Positions 24,001 through 39,000 of a stretch of DNA of 64,000 nt are shown here, piece after piece (position 1 is the first letter of the stretch; each line of letters starts with the position of its first letter). A program made the position numbers and the translations under genes. Source of the DNA: Acanthopleura granulata (taxonomy: Eukaryota; Mollusca; Polyplacophora; Chitonida; Chitonidae); assembly GCA_016165875.1 (NCBI GenBank), contig JABBOT010000002.1, positions 25,434,265-25,498,264 on the forward strand, in the 5' to 3' direction. The notes under the pieces are model-generated. The model did not search any database. It was not told where the DNA came from and saw only the letters and a program-made list of their open reading frames with translations.

Positions 24001-27000
24001 GTTTGTAATGTAGGATGATATCCTCATGAAAATATGATTCATAGTGAGAAAGTAAAGTTTTATATCCATTATTTGCAGGGCACTTTGTTAAGTGAATTTT
24101 TAGGGCAAATACAGTATTGACTCGTATGGATCTGGAGTCTCGGGAAGCAACCATAGCTTTTTTGATGATATGACTACATATATGTAATAAGTTTGGAGCT
24201 GTATGGATGGCTGAGTAATAGTCAACAATGTTACCTTTCGTAGTTTAGCAGTTACATATCTTAAGTATGTCTTTTTTGTGTGTCTCTTCTTTGTTATAAA
24301 GTTGCACACAAACATGTTTAAGATGCCACAATATGCATGAGATACTTGGATCACCATTTAGGTCACCTCTATGTTTACCTAGCCCTTAATACCATGTGAC
24401 CTAAATAATTAAATAATAGTATTTAGAAAGTCTGTGGTGCCAGTGTGATTTCCTGGTTACATGCTACAGGTAGTCTGTTTCATATGGGTTAATTAAATAA
24501 TCTGACACCAGACCTTTCTCAGTAAACTGAAGCTATCCCATTATGCTCAGGTGATCAGTGGAGGGTATGCAGGTGTTAGGTTACCTGACACAGGTGTAAT
24601 GTACAGGAAGTGTTGGCTAGCTCATGCCTGTGTTGTGCAGTGACAAGGCTCCCAGGGCTGTGTTATGTTACCCCAGGGTGTCATGGCGTTTATTTACAAG
24701 AATATATGAAAGCTCCAAGGGAGATGAATAAGGAAGATACAAATCCCCCCTTTTTCCCTGTTTATGTCATAAGATTATATAGTTCGAGCTGCACAATGGA
24801 ATACTGTAATAAGAAGGACAACATTCAAGAATTTATTTCAACGAACTGTATTCTTTGTAGATTTGAAGATAATTCCCGTGCAAGTAAAAATGTTGATAAT
24901 TGATTTGTGTTTCACATTCTGTGAACTACATATATATGTAACATTTTCTGTTACAAGATATGAGGAGCTGTTGGCAAAGTTTTAGTTACAAACTAACAGA
25001 TATTGAAGCACACATATTGAAATCCCTATACATATGTGTACACTTCCTTCCAACCATTGCCTCTATTATTATGGAGTAGGGTTCAGTTGCGGTCTTGGAC
25101 AGGGAATTTGCATGTCTCATTGCTGTCATGCTTCAGCGAACCTTGGTGAAAGTATGCGGGTAGTGATACTTGTGTGACCATTTGCACAGGTTACTTGTTT
25201 TCACCTATACAGTTTGCATATATGTACATCAGTTCATCAATAACTTGACAAAGGTCTCTGGTTTACACCAGGTACTCTGGTTTCCTTCACAAAACTGAAG
25301 ACCATCATATTAGGTGTAAAAGAGCTAACAAATAAATAATTATCTGAGGGAAATAAGTCTGATAAGTCAGACACTGTGGATAAGTCAGATTATGTGGATA
25401 AGTCAGACCCTGTAAGATGACTGGTGCGGGGTCTAGAAATTATACTTGGTAATTATGCTAGATGTTTAATTTTGATATAGAGCCTTGCAACTAAAATAAA
25501 GTATAACTGATGAATTAATGTATTTTGGTGTGTTGGTTTCAGGTCCGCAATGGATCTGGTGGACGGTGAAACGCGGGAGGTGGTGGGGGAGAAAGGGGTT
25601 GAGGACATGATCAACCTCAGGTGAGTACACATCTCAACTGCGATTGAAGGCTGATAAGCCTGAGGTATACACACAGGTCACTCTGCTCAGTTCTTGAGGT
25701 CGTCTTGGTCTGCTCGTCAGAAGAGGACATGGAATGTAGTCTACGTTATACACAAACAGTTATACATAAACACATGCGATATATGCTGTTCTGATTACAT
25801 CTATTTCCTGGTAATTGTCAACTTCCTCACTGGGAAATTAATACTTTATTCGCCTGTAATCTTGTTGGTTGGTCTTCCATGGATATCTTATATGGATAAG
25901 TGTTTCAGCATTCACGGTGTACATGTAATTATATATACTGTCAGGTGAAATCAAGCCCACTAACAAGTTAATCAGCTGTTAGATACTGCCACTACAAGTT
26001 GTGCTTTATCTATTACTTGGCCTATAAGGTCACCTCACATACCATAAACCAACCTGCGTCTCAGTGAGGAGGCTGAAAACATCACATACTGTACCAGTAT
26101 GTACAGCTGTTAAGATCATTTCTGTACTTATCCCATTGTGTTATGTCTCACTCCATACCATTGCATGATTCCAGGAAGTGTTTCATCTCAAGATAACGAA
26201 AATATGAAAGGAGCTTGATGATTATGTAATTTGAAATAAATTACCAGAAAGGTGAATATTTTTTGGGGGTGGTTGTTGTTTGATTTTGAACATGTAATGA
26301 TTTCATGCTTTTGTTTGTGCATATATTTATCTCTTGAATGGTGTGGTCTTTCTTTTTAGCGACCTGAATGAAAGTTCAATTTTGTGGAATCTTAAGGTCC
26401 GATATGACCGGGAACTTATTTATGTAAGTGTATTATCACTGAATTTATTCTGCATTTTATATTCCGTCAACCAGAAGCAAAAGTCTTAGCAGAAGACAGT
26501 GATTGAATAGACATGTTTTCAGATTAAATGTTCTAATACAGAGTCCTTATTGTACATGTATTTGTAATTATTTGACATGTATTGTGTATTTGTATTTATT
26601 GAAGAGCTCAAGAATTTCTATAGAGGACAACCTATTGCACTGCATTCCTTACGCCATAATAATCAGTCACTTATCAAAGGCATAAGGAATTTTGTGTGTT
26701 CCCCATTTCAACTTTTAATTTGATATAATACATAATTAAGTGTGGAACGTATTACTTTCAGTACCTGAATCAGTGTATGAAAAATTAGAATCCAGACATG
26801 AACTAGTGTGTAAGACATGAGTGTTGTTGTTGCAGACATACACTGGGAGCATCCTGGTGGCCGTGAACCCCTACAAGATGTTCAGCATCTATGGATTGGA
26901 TGTGGTGAAGAAATATGAGGGCCAGCCCCTGGGTGTTCTACCACCGTAAGTCCAGTTTTCCTACTGCTACTTGCTGTACATGGTTACTGGTCGCCTCCAT

Positions 27001-30000
27001 TGCTGTCAACTGACAGAATTGTGCTCTGTGATATATCGTACAAGTGCTGTATCTGTACATGCAGGCATGCACGTGTTTGTTTAATGCTTTACTAATACCA
27101 TCATTTTATCTGATGTAGATATGCATGAAAGGCAGTTGTTCATGTGAATATTTACAGTGACTGGATGGTTAGTTTTATTAACAAGGTGTTGTTGTATTCC
27201 CATCTGGTCCTAGACTTGTATATAGATGGAGAGCTACATGTGCAGGGCAGCCGCTGCCTTAGTCATCTTCTACTTTATGTCGTCACATTCAGGCATATAA
27301 CAAGTCATGTATATGTTGTGGAAAGATAAAGTAATCATACCTTTTTCTGTGGCTATTCAGCATTAATGTGGTGAAAGAACAGATTGGCTAATGTTGGATT
27401 TTCATCTTAGGAAGGTTAGAAAAAATTATTAATGTCAGTGATGTATTTTTTCCAGAAAATTTCTCTCTATTATATGAAAAACCTCTTTTGTTTAATGTGA
27501 AAGCAGTAGTCTACTAAATTTGTAAATGTATAACAGACATATACCCGAAGTTGTATCATGTTTACACAAGGTGTGATATGCCATGGAACCTCTGTTGAAT
27601 GTGTTATCATTTATACACACCTGTGTATATATATGTAGTACTGAGCATACTTGCTGTCTGTCAATCTGTGGAAAGATTGATGAGCAGAATTAATTATTAA
27701 AGTAAGTGGTACTAATTAGTTTACTGCCATATTCAGTTTACATGTAAATACAGGATACACATTCTCTTTATACATGTATCTGTAGTCTTGAATAGTGATT
27801 GCTCATTTGCATATTTGCATAGGAAGAATATGTATTGCTGCATGAGGTGAAGACAGTTCATCAGACAGTTAGAGTACCTATGCGTAGATTTCAGGAGATG
27901 CATGTACCTTAAGTGACTGGATCATTTTAGTAGCTTGCAAAGAGAATTTTTATCATGGAATTGCATATATGCATTGTGCTTTAACATTGTCGTCACCATT
28001 ATATTGTGCGTATGGCAGAAATGATGGAGAGTCCTGAAAAATAACATTTACCATTCTATGGAGTGCTGTTTGATTGTCAATGTTACATGTGTAATGGTGT
28101 GTGGTAGCGTGATGTTTGCCCTGTGTGTGAGGACACAGATTGCCCTGACGGTGGAGGGCTGTGTGATCAGTAATTAACGCTGCATGGTTGCGTTTACCTG
28201 GGGATTACCACAGCTTACCATGGAGGGGCTGACAAGAGCTGGTGCTTGTGTAGAACGGTGTGAACATCTCTTGTGTCAACTGCCCCACTGCCTGTCAGTC
28301 CACAGCCTCATCTTCTTTCCTCTCATTGAATCTGTATATAATGCTTGGCCAAAAGCTGAGTCAATGTTTTGAGATCAGTATATATGCATCTGGTGTATTT
28401 GTAATATGTCCACCCTTGCTGGTTTATTAAATTGGTTTGCAAGTGGTGGAAAGTCCAAACTTAAGTTCAATGTAGAGTGGATTATTTTGATTCATTTCAC
28501 AATTTGTATGCATAAAGAAGCATGACTTTCATAGTTTTTGATATCAAGGTTGTGGATCCCTGGACAACAGTGCACAACCATAGGGCTCGCAAACCATGCA
28601 TTGGGATCTGTTAATTTATGGTCACATTCCGAAACAGGAATATACTTTCAGCTTAATTACTTCAGATTATGTGGTGCAAAGTTTTACAGTATCTGTATTT
28701 GTGTGTATCCGTGCATATCCTTTTTCAGGCATTTATTTGCTATTGGAAGCACTGCCTACACTAAAATGATGAAGGATGCAGAAAACCAGGTCATTGTTAT
28801 CAGGTGAGTAATGTGCCATTATTTAGATTTCTACACATCATGAATTGTAGCAGGAGGTGGTACCAAGTTTACACCACAGTTGAGGACAAGTAGAATAATG
28901 TGGTTCTAATGAGGTTGCTTTGGTTTCAGGTGGGAAATGTGAACACAAGATACTTAATATTTAATCTTTTTGTGTTGATACCTTTGTATATTGTATAAAA
29001 ACTAGTTAGCCGCTTTCCATGAAATATGGTAACCAGTAAATACTCCTGTCTGTGTGGAAGTGTTTGAAATGATAACTAGAAGCGAGTGTTGTATTTCAGT
29101 GGTGAGAGTGGAGCTGGGAAGACAGAGAGCACGAAGCTAGTGATGCAGTACCTGGCAGCTGTTAACAAATCAGGGAACAGTGTGATCACAGATCAAATCC
29201 TAGAGGCTAACCCTCTGCTTGAGTCATTTGGCAATGCTAAAACCATCCGCAATGACAATTCCAGTCGATTCGGGAAATATGTGGAAGTCTTCTTCAAAAA
29301 GTAAGTTGAACTATTGTTGCGATTATGAAAAATGAAATTATATAGGCTGAAGTGTATTCACAGATATTTACCATTGTTATGTGCCATTTTATCTGAATAC
29401 TTGGCAGTACAGTGTTGAGCGCCAATCCGATAAATAAATCTGAAAACCCATTTTGCTTTAAGTACAAAAAAGCTATGCTGAGATCTCTTCAGAAAAAGAT
29501 GTTATTGAGGTAACAGATGACTACTGCAAGTTTGTCATCGATTAAATGGTATTTCTCTTTGTAGTGGTAGCATGGTTGGAGCCAAAACTACAGATTATCT
29601 CTTGGAGAAATCCAGAATTGTTGTACAGGTAAGAAATGTCATGCAAGTTTCTGGCCACTTTAATTCACTTTGTCAGTTAGTTTGTGTATACCAGGGCCAT
29701 ATTAAGAGCCATTTTACTTCCAGAAAACATATGTGCCCAAACTCCTCAAACTGTGGTAAAACTAACCAGTGACTTAAACAAATGTCTGAAGGTTTACCAA
29801 TAAAAAGTTTCATTTTCATACAAATTTAAAAGCTCTCCAAGAGTTTTTGATCATTTAAAAGCTCTCCAAGAACTTTTTGATGAGAAATTAATTAAATTTC
29901 ACAAAAACTCTAAAGAGGCACTTTAAGGTGGATGAATCGGTCAAAATGAAGCAAATCGAGTCTCTTGAAAAAAGGTAAACTTTTGTGAAATAACGCATTC

Positions 30001-33000
30001 TACCTAAAGTGAAGTCGTATAACTACTTACATAGTGAGCATTATTTTTAGGACTACCAGTATTTCCATTACTACATGTTAATTTTTTTTTTTTACCTAAG
30101 CTTATCATGTCAGCAGCCCATCAGTCTTACATTTGGTGTGTATTTCAGAGTGAAAATGAGAGGAATTACCACATATTTTATGAGATGCTGGAGGGCATGA
30201 GTAATGAGGAGAAATCAAAGTACGGGCTACAGACAGCTCCAAAGTACTTCTACCTGAATCAGGTGAGAACTCTCCATAAGTCCAATCAAATGGGAATGAA
30301 ATGGTCCCTAGAAAAAGGCATGTACATATACAGTACTTCATATCATGTGAACATACAATGTTGAATTATCAAAGACAGATGGTTTCATATTAGATTTGAA
30401 CGAGTGGCTGTAAAAGTTAGAGAGTATTTTATGTGTGGAAGAAGTTTTCTTTTGTATTTTTAATGCTTTGTGACGTATTTTTGACTTGTTGGCAAGGTTC
30501 TTGGGTATTCTTTGTGCTGATCAGGAGTTAGGATACATATTGTTACAAAGGTGCCAGGTTCAGTTGTTCTCCAATAACTAACCTGATGGTGTTTATAATT
30601 TTTAAAGTTGTGGTTATGGTGTATAAAGCCAAGCATATGAAGACACAATGTCCTGTATGTCATTAAATGGAACAAGCAGCTGTATAAATGGTTCTGTTCT
30701 TGTCGATTTGTTTCCGTCTGTTGGTTAGATGGTCTGATGTGCCTGTATGTAAGACAGCATGGCTTTTGCCCAGGTGTTAGTTGGGATGAATTTTTTCTTG
30801 TTTATGTCAAACATAAGTGTACAAATAAGGATGTAAACCAGATGAGACTACATGTGCATACTATTGTCTGGACTGTCGGCTGGTTGTTTCAGGGGGGAGG
30901 CTGTACCCTGGAGAGCAGAAATGACTCTGGCAATTACCTGTCTGTTATCGGAGCCATGGACGTTCTCAACTTTGACAGAGACGAGAAAAACACCATTGTC
31001 AAAATGCTGGCCTCCATCTTACACTTGGGAAATGTATATTTTAAAAAGCAACATGTAAGTGTGATTGAAGAACTGATATTGTAACTTTTGTGGGATTTCA
31101 AATCATCAAATTTCAAGTAAAAGAAATGAAATTGTCTTCCATTTGGCAATTGGACTGCTAGATAGGAAAACCTGTTGTTTGAAGTGAATTGAACCCATAG
31201 CTATAAAAAGTAGATGTACATGCATTGTAAAGTTTGTATTCATCATGTGACTAAAGTGGCTTATATGGTTGATTTGCAGAGTCGAGACTCTGATGATGTT
31301 GAAATTGGCAGTGATGCTGAGATCAAGTGGATTTGTCATCTTTTAGGGCTGCCTCAAGACTGGCTGAAGCAAGCTCTCACAAACAAAGTCACGGTAAACA
31401 TGAAGTCTGTCTATATATCACAGTCGTGCTTAACATCACAGACATTCCCATGTTGCATCCTGGTATTACCATAATTTCTCCATGAAATGGGACACTCAGT
31501 AATTAAGACACCCTGAAGTAAGCAGGGAAGATCACACAGGTCTCCCATGACCTCTCACAGCGGGAGGCATTGGCCTGTCAGCAATGCTATATACACTACA
31601 TGGCCTACACAAGACAGTCTAGTCTGTCCGGTAAATTTCTAGTCTATATACAATATGGCAGTAAAGACCTAATGAAAATTGAACACCACGTTGATACAGT
31701 GTTGGCACACGATTTCGGGTCTGAAAAAGCTTTAAATGGGCTCCTATTTTACTATAAGTGCAAGGGTTTTCGCCTTCAACCTCATTTAATTTACCAGTAG
31801 TCCTGAAATTGATTACACTGGCAGTACATTAACCTTGGTGCATTTGTCAAATTTATGAATTTACATCATATTTTAAATATCAGGCTGATGGCTGGGTATT
31901 TTAGGTGAATGCAGAGATCAGCAGCTGTAGTTGTTTTACACGGGTGTAATTTTCTCAATAGTAATATGTGGAGTTTCGGCCAACGTTTCTTCGCCTACAG
32001 TTTACATGAAAGTGACAGGTGAGAAAGAAACACTTACCAGTAGGTACATTTACTCGAAGTGAAGATCACAAGTGTTGAGTGATAATCCATTTCTATTTAA
32101 TAATTAATCTGTCACTGTCATCCTAAAATCTTGCTGTTGCTTGTTCAGCCATACCTGTGTTATACACAAAAATTTAAACCCACAGCTGTCATGGTAAAGA
32201 AAAGAACGTTCATAACTTCATTTTTGCACAGGTATGTCCAAGCCTGAGTTCTGTAAACACTGCAAAATCTTGATTTAGGATCTAATCAAGTCTATATATT
32301 TACAATAGAATGACATGACACAGGTGTGAGTGCATCCCGTGGCTGCGCCCAGTCGCATTCTTATGCAAATTACCTGTCCAGAAGTGATGGGTTGTAGTCC
32401 GTCAGTTTACAGACGACTTCATGGAAATCCTGCAAGCCTTTAACATTTTTTTCTCAGGAGTTGCTGGCAATTATAAGAGTGAGAATCTTGTATTAGGATA
32501 GACTAGAAATAGGGACCTGTACATGTATTCATTTTTTGAAGAGTATTGTAACGTACATCATTAGATCTGGCTGATGTGAGACGACCAGTTCAAGCAAGTT
32601 CAACGGACACCTGATTACCCTGGGCAGAACACCAAAGCTTCCAAACTGTGAGCCGTTTTGAGATTGCACTAAATTTGCAACTTTGTTACAGTTATTGGAA
32701 GCTCTACATCCACTTCCCACGATCAGAGGCCACCACCACATGCATTTCTTCTTCTCTCTATTACTATACAGTACAAGCTAGATGAAGAATCAGTGTACAA
32801 ATTCAGTGCACATTTGATTCAGGTCAATTTGTATCGAGTAGTTGACATGATATTTCACTCTGATGGATGTATACATAGATTTTCAAAGTTTGTTAAACCG
32901 TATGCGTGCACACTAACTGCAAGCCTAGGGGGCTTAGTGAAAAGTTACACTAAATCTTTATGGAAAAAAAACATTGTTCACACATTTCAATTTGGTAAAT

Positions 33001-36000
33001 AAATTTAGAAGTTGCAGAAAATAACCTTCAATCTCTTGACACTTATATATTTTACATGGTTACACACAAAATTGAAAATTCGAGTTGTAAAATTGAAAAT
33101 ACATTTTCTGGTGATATCAGACGATATTACTTGGCAAACTGATGACTTCTTCTAAAGGCTAAGCCATTAGTCTACCGAATCGCAGGTTTTGTCTTATATT
33201 GCAGCCTATAGGCATACCAATGTGTGCATAGCTTACGGTGGCTCAAAAAGTGAAACTTTTCACAACCTGACAGGGAGCCTCTCCTTTCTAGGCCAGCTTG
33301 TGAGGCTCATTGGTGTGAGGAAAGTATGGACTGTCAGTAACTGACTACTGGTAATCTCCTGTACTCCCCACTGTGAGTTCATGACTTTATACAACAGCCC
33401 TTGCAAAGCATCATGGTATACAGTTGCTCCAAAAGCGCCCCATGTTATGGAGAAACTACGGTATTTCCATCCAAAAGAAGTGTGGCCTTACTAACTTATT
33501 CTACATCTCAGAGTGGGCCATCAAAAATCAATGAATTTGTCATACAAATCATAAACATTTTTTATTGCTGTTCTGTGAAATAATGCTGACTGTAGCATTA
33601 AACACATATAAGCTAAACAAATGTATGGGATGAGGTTAATTACATATTTGTTGTCTTTTGTTGACAGGAGGCCCGCCAAGAGAGAGTTCTCTCCCCTTAC
33701 ACCATCGATCAGGCCCTTGATAGCAGGTATGGCTCAGTGAGAAAAACTTGTAACGTGTTCGAATATTGAAAATTGGTAATGTGACAAACAGATATGGTTA
33801 ACTTAACATTGTCTCAGTGGAATCGTTTATCCTTTGAGTTTATCAGAGTAGTCTGTTAATTACTACTATTACAGACTATGAAAGCTCTGTATGAGTTGTT
33901 GTTTCTTCAGTGGAGGACTTTTTTGTGTTTACACACCTAATGATGTTGGTTACAGGGATGCTATTGCCAAAGCCTTGTACAGCAGATTGTTTAGCTGGCT
34001 GGTGGAGAGAATCAACATCATTGTCTGCAGAGCTGAGAGAAACAAGTCAACATCTCTGGCCATTTTGGATATATTTGGATTTGAGGTATGTCACTCAGAG
34101 ATTGTCTTCCTTCACATTCTAATAAACTTTTTGTGCTTGTATTTTCCTGTTAGTTCAAGCATGTATTTCCAGTATTTGGAGGACGCTTGTGAATGGCCAT
34201 GATGCTACAGTAGTCAGTCCTCAGTAGATATGGAGCTATGAAATAAGCAGTTATCTCCCTTGTGTTGCAGGACTTCCATGTGAACAGCTTTGAACAGCTG
34301 TGCATCAACTATGCCAATGAGAACCTGCAGTTTTACTTCAACAAGCACATCTTTAAGTTGGAGCAGTTGGAGTATGAGAAGGAGCGTATAGACTGGCAGA
34401 GTATAAACTTCCGTGACAACAAGCCTGTGCTGGATCTGATTGCCAGTAAACCCTCTGGCCTGCTACATCTGCTAGACGATGAGTGCAACTTCCCTAAGGT
34501 ATGATACTTGTGGACCTTCTTTGTGTTAAAAATACTGTATTTGTGCTAAAAAAACTGCCTGAAGTGAAAATTTTTAGGACATGAAATATTACATTTGGTG
34601 CTTGAACTCACATTTTCGTAGTAGAATATTATCCAAGCCTTCCAAACTATGCTTAAAACAACTTTGTGTAATAGACAGCACTCTTAGTCTTGTTTGACAT
34701 TTTAGGTCAAGTGAACTATTGCCATTTAGTCAGTGATTAAACCATTGGTAGATTCACTTTTGAGTCACTTACCAGTGTGGCATAGATGTGCCTGTGACAT
34801 CTGAGGTGACACTAGAGAACACATCGTTTGATAAAGCTACATGCACTGTATGTGTATGCTGTGAATGCACTGATGTATCAGTTATCTCCCTTTAGTTGCA
34901 CTTGCTAACACCGCACATGTTCTTCCTTCACAGGCCACAGACATGTCATTCTTGGAGAAATGTCACTTCCATCATGCCAACAACAAACTGTATGAAAAAC
35001 CCAGGATGCAGGATCCAGAGTTCAGTATCATACACTATGCTGGCCGAGTTAAATATGATGTGAGTCCACATTGACAGTGTGCATGTAAATAACAGGCTGT
35101 TTATGGACTCTACAGGTCCATTAATAAATTACATGACACCTGAAATTTTGCATTTCTATTTATATTATCAGGACTTGAGGGAAGATAAATGAGGTAATTC
35201 AGATATCATTTTTACAGTTTTACAGTTTTAATATTTAGATTGATATTTAACCGATAAATGTAGTTTGCTTTTTGTTTCGTATCAGATATCATCAGACTTG
35301 TTTGATCTTTGTCCTCTTTGTAAGTTGATCATTATGGAAACCAGATTTGGAAACATTGGACATTTTATAACATAGTGTCTAAATTTGAAATTTGTTTGGC
35401 ATTCATAGGTGCTGAACTTCTTGGAGAAGAATAAGGACACATTAAAGAGTGATGTGGTGGAACTTCTTTGTGAGAGTGAAAATAAGGTGGGTTGTGATAA
35501 TTCCAGCATCACATTGAGTTAACACATCTGAACATAGATTTGCACAATTACAGTCTTTCATTTCATGTAGAAAAAAGCATCAAGGTAGTATATTGTTGAT
35601 CCATTGGTAATCATATCGTAATGCAAACATGCAAATTAGTGATTTTTATAATTTTTTCTTTTGATCTCGAAACATTGAATATTAATAAGAATCTCCTGTG
35701 AGTGGAATTGTTTAGCCTATAGTGTTGTGTTTTTACAGATGATATCTCAGATGTTTAAGGACATGAGGGACCGTCTGATCACCAAGACCCTCAGTAAGAC
35801 GACAGGACGTTACGTCACCATGAAGCCTCGTACCTTGACTGTGGCAGCCAGCTTCAGCGAGTCTCTCACCTCCCTGATTGACACCATGTCCAAGTAAGAA
35901 CAATATAACAGGATAAAATTACATAAAGTTATGTTGATAATTGGAGAAACTTGTGAAAGCTGTTCAAGGAAAATTTTTGCATGTTTTTGTTTTAAATGGA

Positions 36001-39000
36001 TGATATTAATGATAGATTGAATTAACATGTATTGAACATTTTAGTGACATTTTGTGGGGGATTTTTTTTAGTTTGAATGAAGATAAGTGTTCCTGAACTT
36101 TGCAATCATAAGATGTAATTTGCCTGACTTAATAGTGGATCAAAAAAAGGAGGCATAACCTCCCCCCTACCCCCTCTGAAATAATGATAGACTGAAGTTA
36201 TTTCCTGAGATTAAAATTCAAACCGTTCACCCAAATTACTCTGCTCTTGTGTTGCACCCAGGTGTCACCCCTACTTTGTGCGGTGTATCAAGCCTAACAC
36301 CAGCAAATCACCAATGGTGCTGGAGATGTCGGTGGTGCTGGATCAGCTCAGGTACACCGGCATGTTAGAGACCATCAGGATCCGCAAAATGGGTTTCCCC
36401 ATCCGCCTCAAGTTCCAGCAGTTCATTGACAGGTCAGTTTTTTCCACTCTAAACATCTTCATTCTTCGGCGTGTTCACCAGTAAATCTGCAGTTTGTTTT
36501 TTCTTGTCATGATTCCACCTAGGTGAAAATGGGTCAGTGGTAAGACAGTAAGTATATCTACATGTATTTTGTTGATGTCTGCAGCAGTGATTCAAGGGTG
36601 GTTCTCTTTAGCTTATAAATTGATTTGTGAAGATCTGAAAGTTCACCACACTTTATGGGGTAACAGAATGACCAGTTCAGTGGCATGACCTGTTACTCGC
36701 AGACATAAATACTGATCAGAGCTGTCTGTCATCTCATGTAGAGCACTTTCCTGCGCACTGTCGATCATTGGAATATTCAGAAAATGAAATTTTACATAAA
36801 ACTGATTTTATTAACATTAAAATGAATTTGTTCAATACTGAAACAATCCGAACCTTTGTGTATTGTTAACTGGATACCACACTCACTGACCCTTACGTTG
36901 TTGTTATTGGACTCAGTATAGCTTTGATCCTGCACGTCATGTTGGCTAATCTAGTGTCTTGTACGAGAAAAATCACGATCTGAGAAGTGGGTCATCCTGG
37001 TTATCCGTGTTGAGTAGTGAAAGAGATTCGTGGCCATTTTGGAGTAACGCTTGACCATTTAGGCGTACATTATACACAAGTGTGAAGGCAAATTATGAAG
37101 GAACACAGCCATACAAATGTTATGTGAAAAGGATCTGTGGTTTTGGAGATGCAGGCAAAAGAAAGGAGAGAGTACCCCAGCAATCAGGCGGTTGCCAGAT
37201 GCCCAACACTTCTGCCAGCCTTTTTGGTCAGACAGCTGTATGCAATATCTGTCAGGATATTAAATATGCATACAGATGCAGCTCGTGTCGGACTGGATAG
37301 GTAACTGATAAGGAAAATATATACACATTGACACATTTAATTAGTGAGGCCATTAAGATTAGGATTTTTATAACGGATGACACTAGCCTTGCCTTCAGAG
37401 GCTTCAAATTTGTCATCAGTTTATTTTCATTCTGTAATACTGATCACGTGAAGGGGGTAGACCAAGTATTCGTCTGCCAGTATTCTCTGACTGTTAAAAG
37501 TGATGTAAAAATCTCATGCAAAATTATACGAGATATGCGGGATACTTTAGCCTGAAGAGGTTGTGCACTGATAAGTCTGGAGTCAGTACTTACAAAATGG
37601 ACTCCAGTGAAACTGAAATGGGAGGACATTGCATGTGGCAATGTGATACAAGAATTTTCCCCTGGCAAAATTTTATTAACTCACCAAGTGAAACTAAAGC
37701 TTTTGAACTTATATGCTGTCATGACTGTTGAAGAGGTTGACCCTGTGAGTCAGTGCAGACTACTAAGTAAACTATTTTGCTTCACATTTTATGGAAATAA
37801 CAAGCAGAGAAAAAGCAGAATCCATTGGTTCTTCAGATTAGTTTCACATAAAATAGATTGAAGGTAACTCCGAATATTGAAGTCATAATATTGTCACTTT
37901 GGTGTTTCTTAAGGTGATGTATTGAGATGCAGGTCTAGTGTGTTTGGTGTCATGAAAACGGTCAGGGAGAGTAAATAAATTAAAGACATATTTCGTTAAC
38001 CAAAGTAGTTGACAGATCCACACACTGGAACAAACTGTTTATTAAAGGAGCATTAGCTATAAAGCAGAAACAGCCAGAACTAAACCATGGCATCAAAGCT
38101 TGTAGATAACTATATATGTTCAAATAACCTAGTCTTGTGCAAGCTCTGCTTTATTTTATTTTGTTTATATTCCCTGCATCATTCCAATGCCCTCAACCCA
38201 ATCCCCTCTCTTTCTTTTCTCTGTTCCCTACATGTACGTCATTCCAATGCCCCCAACCCAGTCCCCTCTCTTTCTTTGCTCTGTTCCCTACATGTACATC
38301 ATTCCAATGCCCTCAACCCAATCCCCTGTCTTTCTTTGCTCTGTTCCCTACATGTACATCATTCCAATGCCCTCAACCCAATCCCCTGTCTTTCTTTGCT
38401 CTGTTCCCTAAATGTACATCATTCCAATGCCCTCAACCCAATCCCCTGTCTTTCTTTGCTCTGTTCCCTAAATGTACATCATTCCAATGCCCTCAACCCA
38501 ATCCCCTGTCTTTCTTTGCTCTGTTCCCTAAATGTACATCATTCCAATGCCCTCAACCCAATCCCCTGTCTTTCTTTGCTCTGTTCCCTACATGTACATC
38601 ATTCCAATGCCCTCAACCCAATCCCCTGTCTTTCTTTGCTCTGTTCCCTAAATGTACATCATTCCAATGCCCTCAACCCAATCCCCTGTCTTTCTTTGCT
38701 CTGTTCCCTAAATGTACATCATTCCAATGCCCTCAACCCAATCCCCTGTCTTTCTTTGCTCTGTTCCCTACATGTACATCATTCCAATGCCCTCAACCCA
38801 ATCCCCTGTCTTTCTTTGCTCTGTTCCCTACATGTACATCATTTTACTCAAGATTACATGTGTCCATTACCAGCCTGCTGTTATGGTCATATCATGTGTC
38901 AGCCTACCATGCTTGTAATATTTTGAATATTTGTAACCCTCCCCACACACACACACACACACTGCAAACTGTATATAAGCCTGTATATTCCTTGTACTGT

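Larger units (their letters stand above)
21077..25542 (+). other. Intron 1 of the myosin XV gene
   Basis: Runs between exons 1 and 2 if exon 1 is real. Holds a diverged SINE tail (about 22500-22573), a SINE with target duplication (23532-23766), another SINE part (25231-25340) and an 18-bp repeat (25361-25414). Confidence 0.6.
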
